Below are positions 24,601-32,400 of a stretch of 64,000 nt of DNA, one piece after another. Source of the stretch: CAWUKT01 sp963923035 (GTDB lineage: Bacteria; Bacteroidota; Bacteroidia; J057; JADKCL01); NCBI GenBank assembly GCA_963923035.1, contig CAWUKT010000017.1, positions 32,400-96,399 on the forward strand, read 5' to 3'. The stretch's first letter is position 1. Each line of letters begins with the position of its first letter. A program made the translations under genes and the position numbers. The notes beneath the pieces were generated by a model. That model did no database searches. It saw nothing but the letters and a program-made list of their open reading frames with translations, and was not told the DNA's origin.

Positions 24601-25491
24601 TATCCCTCCTTCAATGCCCGGGCCGAAGAGACGCAGCACGAATTCTTCCAACGGGTCAGTGAGCGCCTGCGCCACAAGAACCGCGCGATTACGCACTACG
24701 ATTTCGAGCGGATCATTTTGGGAGAGTACCACACCATTGCCCAGGTCAAGTGCCTCAGCAATATTACGGACCCCGATTATGTATTCCCGGGGGACCTGCG
24801 GATTGTGGTGGTGCCGGGCCGGAGCCAGTCGACCGACTCTCTGACCCCAAAGGTGAACCACGGCACCCTCCTCGAAATCCAGAATTACCTGGAAGATCGA
24901 AGTTCTTCTTTTGTAAAACCGAGGGTGAGCAACCCCTCATATGAATATGTCCGAGTCAATTGCCGGGTCAAGTTTGCCAATCGAAAAAACAACGGTGAGT
25001 CCCTGGAGAAACTCCGGGAAGACATCAAGCGTTTCATCTGTCCTTGGTTGGGCAAGGGAGAAGGTGAAATCGAAATCGGTGGCAATATCAAGGTAGAGGA
25101 ACTCTACCGCTTTATCCGGTCCCTTCCCTATGTCGATTTTGTAACCAAGTTTGCAGTCCTCCATTTCTATGTTGAAGACGAATCCACTGGCGTCTACTCT
25201 CTGAAGAGTACCGCCGACCCCCGTCTCAGCGAAGATGAGCGATCTTATATCCGATCAAACAAGCCTTGGTCGGTATTGATTCCTGACCGGGATCACGAGA
25301 TCGAGTTCACCGATCGGGAGATGCATGTCGCTCCGGAATTCAATCTTGAACCGGTCGACTTCCAGGGTAGATTCCAGATATCGCCACACTTGATCAAGAT
25401 TTTGCCCAAGCCCGAAATCCCCAGCGATAATCCAAACATCCGTTATGATCAAGAAGATACGCTCCGTATATTTGTTGACATACCCGACTGA
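21649..25491 (+). CDS. large baseplate wedge protein (Pvc11/gp6, baseplate J-like)
   Basis: 1280 aa. The N-terminus (LLPEYFSVDERSLSDLLAFT, ARYIDFHSVND) is typical of Bacteroidota eCIS Pvc11 proteins. The central 700 residues are beta-rich domains peculiar to these long homologues (VYAESTRIPQGTKLFAGRDE, RLQIRPNPDLGRVEHYDNQT). The C-terminus carries the baseplate-J core (RLRHKNRAITHYDFERIILG, GDLRIVVVPGR, NYLEDRSSSFVKPRV, YEYVRVNCRVKFA). It heterodimerises with the Pvc12-type protein to build the wedge around the hub. The gene for the 290-aa fibre-motif protein begins 8 bp after its stop. Confidence 0.93.
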   Translation: MGVHRQNFTPQRKGTSQFSRLSPKLLPEYFSVDERSLSDLLAFTRDFARYIDFHSVNDNEETERNWEAIFSKDISVLIASIISVDVGAIDRGFEFQVQKVQASYDPDEKLIAFEELLEYIIGKAKWFLDWYKQLMSLNGLPGSLENDAEVELWKVIDQKLRDGLININGIVSQAPEVDIILNRQDAPFTEYGFDELPEDLGDLLRGESMMGRLETGLVELRSVYHIVFNCFVYSKSHFQTLFERSLEEKHNHHPDVAMMVVFLRLFEYAQKDLNEITLRHLEYYYRKILLQEYRPPLSDVVHLCFELTVYAESTRIPQGTKLFAGRDENGIEIRYQTTEEVEVNKAEVSSLKSVFISRVLEGQTYTYRLVTGLYSAPVANSLDGRGAPFGTNQNDWALFGEEQYKSGRTTMQFADMGFAISSPMLVLREGKRKVLFDIEFSEAPGAEGTYMKLIEDLKEGNDEEDLHTAFFEVFGRGRDFAFNVEISTESGWVDVADVASNTLYMESRPWDWNKFRIGFTIPASVPPIVPINPAVMKNDGYTTRFPVVKFRLNPQKNPFAYTFLETLRFETIEITVEVDRVKDLVIFNDLGRLDPSQPFQAMGAIPQVGSYMLVGNAEVFKKDLDYIRFHVNWLNLPSKGLRAYYEDYFETEIEIDESKFKVDLTALSGYEFKPDPDDAHLEYQLFPQDPTTTHSYFELEDPRRLQIRPNPDLGRVEHYDNQTPVGFFKLELTEPKLAFGHSLYQERMTEVAMHNSNLDEEEQKRFPNPPFSPIAQSIELSYKASDKIVFEQYDPMSRNEIYHIHPFGVVPIYTRGNLQSKDAPFIPSYGQDGYLYLGLKDLNPPEEISLLFQLAAGRTTFTAQLPAITWSYLTNSGWEDLRTIDLLSDTTESFTKTGIVRLRLPSSISSVNPELPRGLHWLRVSIIGNTDAVSRALEIRAQAVQAEWFQDPRISPDRLKQPLPQDTIDQVLDRIPEVRRPHQPYPSFNARAEETQHEFFQRVSERLRHKNRAITHYDFERIILGEYHTIAQVKCLSNITDPDYVFPGDLRIVVVPGRSQSTDSLTPKVNHGTLLEIQNYLEDRSSSFVKPRVSNPSYEYVRVNCRVKFANRKNNGESLEKLREDIKRFICPWLGKGEGEIEIGGNIKVEELYRFIRSLPYVDFVTKFAVLHFYVEDESTGVYSLKSTADPRLSEDERSYIRSNKPWSVLIPDRDHEIEFTDREMHVAPEFNLEPVDFQGRFQISPHLIKILPKPEIPSDNPNIRYDQEDTLRIFVDIPD

Positions 25492-25499
25492 AAAGTGAT

Positions 25500-26372
25500 A
25501 TGGAAGGAAGAGCACAGTTAAAGAAAAAGTTTGAAGCGGCCAACATTGGTTACGAGTCTTACCGTGCCCTCATTGATTCCAGTATCAATAAAAAGGACGA
25601 CGGTATTGACATCGACGAAATCGATGGCCTGCGACTTTCCCCCAACAGTGATTCGGCTCGACTCCTCAGTTTGTTCAGCGACCGGACAGCCAACTCTGCC
25701 GAGTGGTTCATCCGTCTGAACCCCGATAACAATCGGGGCCTGGATATTTCCAGTGAACGTACCGAAGGCCGTTCCCTGTTCCTGACCGTTGACGAGAACG
25801 ATCTGGACGAGGAAATGCAGCCCACCATCAAGGTGGGCATTGGCAATATGAAGCCCCAGTACACCCTTGATGTGGATGGCACCGTAGCCATGCACGCCCG
25901 GGTAGGTACCTTCAAGGCTTCCTCCATCCCCGCCGACAAACAGTGGCATACCATCCTGAGTGAATCGGATGGGTTAACTGACTGTCAGGCCTACGAGATT
26001 TTTGCCCACATCTACGACAACGACTCCGAGCGCTACGCCCTGACCTATGCGACCCTCCTGATCGCCAAGGGACGCCGCGGAGAACGTATAAAAATTACCC
26101 GGGCCTCCAGCCGATACCTGTGGGGGCGCTTCCTGAACCGCATCAAGTTCCGAATCAAGCGGGAATACGGGAAGGACGTTGTGCAAATGAAAGCCCGGGA
26201 CCACTACGGCTTTTCTACCACCGGTAAACCCAAGTCCATCTTTTTCCGGATCACCAAGCTCTGGGACCGCGACTTCGAAAACGATGGTTACAGTGAAAAG
26301 CGCAACGTGAAACAAACGATGCCCAAGCGCATCAAGATTCGGAACGCCAACCAGCTCCGCACAGAGGATTGA
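25500..26372 (+). CDS. eCIS-locus protein with tail-fibre-like motif (290 aa)
   Basis: Not a recognised PVC component. After an N-terminal helical part and RLSPNSDSARLLSLFSDRTA, residues about 105-140 read TIKVGIGNMKPQYTLDVDG followed by VAMHARVGTF. This is close to the VGIGT-x-x-P-x-x-x-L-D-V-x-G-x-V motif that precedes receptor-binding domains of many phage and Bacteroidota tail-fibre proteins. The rest is strand-rich and basic (GRFLNRIKFRIKREYGKD), then KPKSIFFRITKLWDRDFEND. It sits between the two large baseplate genes, 8 bp from the first and 54 bp from the second. A role as fibre, baseplate bushing or target-recognition part is inferred; a true long fibre of the Pvc13 type was not found. 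Confidence 0.7.
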   Translation: MEGRAQLKKKFEAANIGYESYRALIDSSINKKDDGIDIDEIDGLRLSPNSDSARLLSLFSDRTANSAEWFIRLNPDNNRGLDISSERTEGRSLFLTVDENDLDEEMQPTIKVGIGNMKPQYTLDVDGTVAMHARVGTFKASSIPADKQWHTILSESDGLTDCQAYEIFAHIYDNDSERYALTYATLLIAKGRRGERIKITRASSRYLWGRFLNRIKFRIKREYGKDVVQMKARDHYGFSTTGKPKSIFFRITKLWDRDFENDGYSEKRNVKQTMPKRIKIRNANQLRTED

Positions 26373-26426
26373 TGCTTCGAGGAGAGAGGGACTGGTTAAA
26401 CACCTTCTGCTCAACAAAGACGAAAC

Positions 26427-29402
26427 ATGGCTCTGGAACCATCAAGTATACCCAGGGAGATCAATCTCCCCCCTAGTAAAAACTTCGAATTTCTTCGGGA
26501 AACCGGCATCGATATTGCCCAGGAGCTATCCGGGGAGATCTGGACCGATTACAACCTCCACGATCCCGGGGTAACCATTCTCGAACAGCTTTGTCTGGCC
26601 ATCACCGAATTGGCTTACAAAGCGGGAATGAACATCGAGGACATCCTGTATTCAGAGCGGGAGGTTCCCTTTGATTCGCAGGACAATGCCTTCTTTACTC
26701 CGGAGCGCGTATTTCCTTGCAGTCCTCAAACGGTCATGGATTATCGTCGGGTCCTCATCGATCAGATGTACCCGAAGGTCAAGAATGCGTGGTTGGAGCC
26801 CCTCGAAAGTGGGGCTTTCGGTGTGAACATGTATGGCCTGTACCGGGTCAGCGTCATCTTTGACGACTCCTCCCACAATGACCTTGTTCGCTCCAAAGAC
26901 GCCGTCTACCGCGAGCTGAACCGCTACCGGAATTTCTGCGAAGATTTTGAAATCATCCGGGCGTTGAGCCCGCTGCGGATGTCGGTGCGGGGCCACCTGC
27001 GGGTAGACCCCACCTTCCTGGTGGAAGACGTCCTGGCCCGGGTGCTCCACCAACTGGCCATTGCCATCAACCCCCCGATCCGTTTCCGTACCCGCAAGGA
27101 GTACGAAGAAGAAGGATTGTCGGTCGAAAGAATATTTGAAGGCCCGCTTCCCAAGCATGGATTTGTGGATGTGGACAGCCTCAAAAAGAGCGGTCTGACC
27201 CCCAATTGGTCCGTGATCCAGCCTACCCGCCTGAACAACATGATTCGGGAGATTGAAGGCGTGGAATCGGTGCAAAACCTCGAAGTTGGGGTGTACATCG
27301 ACAACTTCAAGCTGCCAGTTGGATTTAATTTGATCGAAAAATTCAAGGGCGAAGAAGAACACGACGGGTATTACCTGACGACTTTCATTGAGAAGCTCCC
27401 CCGGGGCCACCGAATCAAAGATGTCAAGAAGCCCCGCCGGGATTTGCCGGAAGACTTCTACCGCTTGCAGGAAGAGGAAGACCTCCCCGAGACGTTCTAC
27501 CCGACCCTCGACATCAAAGCCGTTCTGGACCAGCGCCTCTTCACCTGCAATGTGGAAGGCCTGGAATACGACTACAACGTCGACAATGTCCGGAAGACCC
27601 TCGAACGCTACAAGGCAGAGGAGCTGACCCAATACCAGCACCCCATTGTCTACCCGCCCCACCGTCCCCGTTCGCGACGGACGGCCCGGGAGTTGGCGTA
27701 TTACTACAGCATCCAAAACCACTTCCCGGAAATCTACGGGATTGGCAACTTTGGCGTGAGCAAGAACCGGCCCGGTGATTGGCGCACCCACGCCCGCAAC
27801 CTTAAAGCGTACCTGTATTTCTTTGAGCAGATCATGGCCGATTACCTGGCCCAGCTCACCGAATTCTTTCGCCTCTTCTCCCTCAGTAATACTGTCGAGC
27901 AAACTTATTTCCACCAGATTCCGGAAATCCCCAACCGGGAATTGATCCTCGGAGACAACAAGAAAGAGTTTGACCTCAAGGCCGTCGTGGACGAGATTTC
28001 CAAGAAATTTGATCCCGTGGGAGACCGTCGGAACCGGGCATTGGACCACCTTCTGGCCCGCTTTGGCGAGGAGTTCCTGTCGGAATCCTACAATGCCCTG
28101 ACCCGGAACACCATTGAGGAAAATCAGGTTCGGTACGAAAGTGAAATGATCCGGGCCAAGGTGAAATTCCTCGAGAACATCGTGGAACTGACCCGCGACC
28201 GCGGCCGCGGCCAGGATTACCTCGGATTTGGCGGGGGACGCGCTCCCCAGGATGCTGTATTGCACAGCAACGCCCTGCAGAAGCGCCTGGCTCTGATCTT
28301 CAACATGAAGGACTACATGCAGATGTCGCTGTCCGAAAGCGTCCGCTCCGCGGATGGCGTTTCCTTTGTGAAGGGCAAAGCCCGGAGCAAGGGCGAGAAG
28401 GGCAAGGCTGCATTCACCTTCACCGCCGCCCAGCAAGACATCCTCGCGACCGTCCTCCAGGATGGCCTCAGCCGGGACAATTTTGCGATTACCGAAAGCG
28501 CAGAAAAAGAAGGCGAATACCAGGTATTCTTCGCCCCGACCGCCGGCTACGTCGGTGGTTCGGATCCGGTATTCACCAGCACAAGCTACGATACCTGTGA
28601 AGCGGCCATCACGGCCCTTATCCGGAAGATTCGCTCCCTGAATGCGGCCAGCGAAGGCTTCCACATGATTGAAAATGTGCTCTTGCGTCCGGTGGGACGG
28701 ATCATGCACACCTTCTACCTCGTGCAGGAAGGCCGGATTTACCTGGAAACGCCCGTCATGGAACGGGACGATTTCGAGACTGATTTCCGTGACCTCCTCC
28801 TGAAGCGGGGCTTTGACTCCGAAAACTACGTCATCACCGGGAACATGGACGAAGGGTATACCCTCGTCCTGACCGAAGAGGATGGCTCCATCATTGCCTT
28901 CAAAGAAGGCTATATCGACGAAACTTCCGCTGAGCGGGAACGGGACAAGATCATTCTGCTGCTCCCGCAGCTGGAGGACAATGAACCCGCCGTCCAGATC
29001 CGGAAGGAACAGTACATCCCCAAAGGTGCATTGCTGGCGGACGACTTCTATTCGCTCCAGATCAGCGTGGTGCTGCCCGCATGGCCCGTCCGTTTCCGCA
29101 ACGAGCGCTTCCGCGCCCTGTTCGAGCAGGTCCTCAAACTGAACATCCCCACCCATACCAGTGTCAATACCTACTGGATCGACCTGGCGGAGATGTCCGA
29201 CTTCGAGAAGATCTACAACGAATGGCGGAACGAAAAAGCCAAACTCCATCCCAAACAGCCCTGGTTGGACGAACTTTCCTGGTGCATGGTAATTCTGCTG
29301 AAGTACTTTGCCAATCCCAACGACGCGTTGGTGATCAAGGAAATGCCAGCCCTGCGAGACAAACACGGACTGTCGATGAAGTTTGAAAACGATGGCGAAT
29401 AA
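26427..29402 (+). CDS. large baseplate wedge protein, Pvc12/gp7-like
   Basis: 991 aa. Near the N-terminus, EIWTDYNLHDPGVTILEQLC followed by LAITELAYKAG is the signature of Pvc12-like proteins of Bacteroidota clusters. Further recognisable segments are GHLRVDPTFLVEDVLARVLH, FPEIYGIGNFGVSK and, near the C-terminus, VVLPAWPVRFRNERFRALFE and LNIPTHTSVNTYWIDLAEMS. It pairs with the Pvc11-like protein in the wedge ring that triggers sheath contraction. The last codons overlap the first of the tape-measure gene (ATG at 29392), so the two are translationally coupled. Confidence 0.92.
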   Translation: MALEPSSIPREINLPPSKNFEFLRETGIDIAQELSGEIWTDYNLHDPGVTILEQLCLAITELAYKAGMNIEDILYSEREVPFDSQDNAFFTPERVFPCSPQTVMDYRRVLIDQMYPKVKNAWLEPLESGAFGVNMYGLYRVSVIFDDSSHNDLVRSKDAVYRELNRYRNFCEDFEIIRALSPLRMSVRGHLRVDPTFLVEDVLARVLHQLAIAINPPIRFRTRKEYEEEGLSVERIFEGPLPKHGFVDVDSLKKSGLTPNWSVIQPTRLNNMIREIEGVESVQNLEVGVYIDNFKLPVGFNLIEKFKGEEEHDGYYLTTFIEKLPRGHRIKDVKKPRRDLPEDFYRLQEEEDLPETFYPTLDIKAVLDQRLFTCNVEGLEYDYNVDNVRKTLERYKAEELTQYQHPIVYPPHRPRSRRTARELAYYYSIQNHFPEIYGIGNFGVSKNRPGDWRTHARNLKAYLYFFEQIMADYLAQLTEFFRLFSLSNTVEQTYFHQIPEIPNRELILGDNKKEFDLKAVVDEISKKFDPVGDRRNRALDHLLARFGEEFLSESYNALTRNTIEENQVRYESEMIRAKVKFLENIVELTRDRGRGQDYLGFGGGRAPQDAVLHSNALQKRLALIFNMKDYMQMSLSESVRSADGVSFVKGKARSKGEKGKAAFTFTAAQQDILATVLQDGLSRDNFAITESAEKEGEYQVFFAPTAGYVGGSDPVFTSTSYDTCEAAITALIRKIRSLNAASEGFHMIENVLLRPVGRIMHTFYLVQEGRIYLETPVMERDDFETDFRDLLLKRGFDSENYVITGNMDEGYTLVLTEEDGSIIAFKEGYIDETSAERERDKIILLLPQLEDNEPAVQIRKEQYIPKGALLADDFYSLQISVVLPAWPVRFRNERFRALFEQVLKLNIPTHTSVNTYWIDLAEMSDFEKIYNEWRNEKAKLHPKQPWLDELSWCMVILLKYFANPNDALVIKEMPALRDKHGLSMKFENDGE

Positions 29403-32400
29403 TGAGAACCACTCGATCCAACGGTTCACATTTGATGTTGATATAACAGATCGGGACAAAGCCTATTCCATCCAGAATGAACTGAGCCGCATTTTCAATG
29501 GGCGGCTCATCAAGGTCATTGACAGCGTCTGCGATGAAATGCAGGTGCAGGACCACCTCTTACGGATTCGCGAGATGGAATTGGACATTGGCCTCATCGT
29601 GGAATACGACCTGGAAGATGACCTGGTCTACAAATTTGAGCGGGCCTTCCGCGAGGCCCTCCAAAAGCTCAAGCTCGACGCGTCCTACAAATCAAATTCG
29701 TACGACCGAAACTCCGAACTCGTCGCGCTGATTCCAGCGCGCCAGGAAATGGTCGCGTACTTTCTCCAGTACGGACGCCTTCCCTCCGCCGCCTCTACAT
29801 TTCCCGACTCCATCGACAAAATCTTCGAGGACCTCATCCAACAGGACCCCGAAGCCATTCGGGAAACCATCCTCGAACTCGCCCCCCGCGCGCCCTATAT
29901 CCTGCGTCGGATCGCCGAACGCTTCGACACCAATATCCAGGACTCCATTTTTCGCCTCCTTTCCCCGGACTATTTTGAATCCATTTCCCGGTCGATCTAC
30001 ACCTACGCCCGCGAAATCGCCCAACAGTCCATTCTGCCCCTTTCCCGGGCCCAGGCTCTCCTGGCCGAGGCTTCCCTGCGCTTCCTGATCCAAAATTACT
30101 ACGTCCCCTTTTCCTATTCCCAGTACCTGCAAGCCGTTCGGAGACAAGCTGAGCAGCGCACGGATACCACATTGGAAGAGGTCTTTCCCCCCGAATCCAG
30201 CGAGGACTTCCTGGAGGCTTCTACGGAACTCAACCAGCGTTTTGCCAATGAGTTGAACGTGATTCGGGAGATCATGCGAGGCAATCCTTCACCGGAAGCC
30301 CGTTCCCAGATATTGATGGCCTGGGATACCCTGGTCCGGCAGCATGTCGTGGGACTCCGGGCCGAGATCCGCCGCAATCTTGAGACGCCCACTCCCTTGT
30401 TTCGCTTGATCGAGGCCCTGCCCTCTGAGCGGATTTATGCCTTCCTCGCCGAAGTCATCCCCAATCGGTACCGCGAGTTGGTGCGACTCATTGTCCGGGT
30501 CATCAGTGTCCACAGCCGCTATGTCCAGGGATTTGAAGCCGACCGTGCCCTGCGTGTATTGCTCTATGGCCACCTCGTGCGCTATGCCCTCGAAGCCGAT
30601 AACCAACGCCTGAACGTGACGTCCTTCGCGGCCTATTTGAAGCGTTCGCTTCAAAATGTGCGGAGCCTGCCCGATCAGTTTTTGGAAGATTGGGAGGAGA
30701 CCGTGACCGGCCAACCTTCTGCCCGCCGCCGGCGGGAGCGGGAGGAAGAACAGCGGAGACGGGAAGAAGAAGCGGCTGAAGAAGAGCGGAGAGAGGAAAT
30801 CGAGCGGCAACAGGCAGAAGAGGAGGAAGCGGAAGCAGTGCGAAGGGAAGAAGAGGAGGAACAGGCACGCGAGGAAGCCGAAGAAATTACAGCTGAGGAG
30901 GAAGCGAGGAGGGAAGCGGAAGAAGCGGAAAGAGAGAAAGCAGAACAGGAAGCCGAGGAAGCAAAATCTGAGGAGGACCAGGCAGAAGAAACTTCCGATG
31001 AAAAGGTCAAAGAAGAGGGTGAAAAAACGGAAGAAGAACAAGCGCTTGAAGAGGAAGGAACTGAGGAGAAAGAGGAGGTAGAAGGGAAGGAGAAAAGCTC
31101 GGAGGAAGAGGAGGCCGAAGAAAAAGCCCGGGAAGCAGAAGAGAAACAGGCGGAAGAAGAGCAAAAGAAAGCCGAGGAAGAACAAAAACAGGCCGAAGAA
31201 GAACAGCAAGCGAAGGAAGAGCAGGAAAAACGCGAAGCGGAAGAGCGAGCCGAGGAAGAACAGAAAGCAGAGTTGGAGCGTGAGGAAGAGGAAGCGCGCG
31301 CCAAGGCCGAAGAGGAAGAAGATACCTGGGAGCCCGTCGAGGACGAGGGCGACCCCGAAGTGCCGGACGAGCCTGAACTCGAAGCAGAGGAAGAGCAGCT
31401 TCAGGAAGAATTTGAAGACCTGGAGCCTGAAGATTTGCTCGATCCTGAGCAGGCCCAAATCGACTTGATCCTATATGTCCTGAAGGAAGGATCGGTCCCT
31501 TGGTGGGCCAAGAATCTGCGTACCCCATCTCCCGCCGAGGCACTTCAGGAACTCATTGACCGGAAAAGCAGCCAACTGGTTCCGGTCATCCAGCAACTCG
31601 TCAAAGACACCGCCGTCCAAAATCGGCCGGACCTGGCCCTGCGCCTCATCAAGGAATTCGGCAACGAGGCCATCTCCGCCCTGCTGGGCGAATTGGTGCC
31701 CGGTTTCTCCGGCTTCATGGAGACCGTGGCCATGGCCCTCGAATCCTACGTCAACCGCAATGTCACGATCCCCCGCCAGGACCAGTTCGCCGGTCCCGCC
31801 GAGTTCAAGTGGTTCTACGTATTGCGCTACTATTTCGATTACCAGGACAACCCCGTCGATGTCAACGAACTCCTGAATTACGTGGTCGCCATGGTGGCCG
31901 CCGGTTCCGGCCGTTCCCAGGCCAGCGTCGCCAAGGACCTCCGCGAGGTAGCCTCCGCCGCCAACCGCAGCGGCAATTCCCGGTTTTTCCCCCTCGAAAC
32001 CTCCCTCCCCGCCAACATGGCCGAGGAGGATTCCCTCTCCGTCAAATCGCCCCAGGCCCGCGAATCCATTGCGCTGGAAGCTGCTTACCATGCAGCCTTG
32101 AAGCGCCGGGAAGATGCGGCCCGCCGCCGGCGTCAGGGACTTGATCCCGAAGCCGAGAACCCGGACCCCACCAGCGAGACCTCCACGTCGGAAGAGTCCA
32201 CCGCTGAGGAATCACCGTCCGAAGAGACTCCGACGGAAGGCGTTTCCGAAACGGAAACCACTGCCGAAGATCCCGGCAAGGACCCAGCAGCTCCCGAAAT
32301 CACGGAAGAACCGGTCGATCCAACGTCTTCCGACGAAGAAAAGCCCGGTGACATTGATCCGGAAACAGACGAAAAAGCCGCCGAAGCCGGGGAAATCGAA

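Noticed and set aside
26652..29459. 935-aa open frame on the minus strand
   Set aside because: Antisense to the Pvc12-like gene; no family resemblance and spans its start and the next gene.
30289..31458. 389-aa Phe/Leu-rich frame on the minus strand, looks like a membrane protein
   Set aside because: It is the reverse complement of the Glu-rich coiled coil (GAA/GAG read as TTC/CTC), so the hydrophobicity is an artefact.
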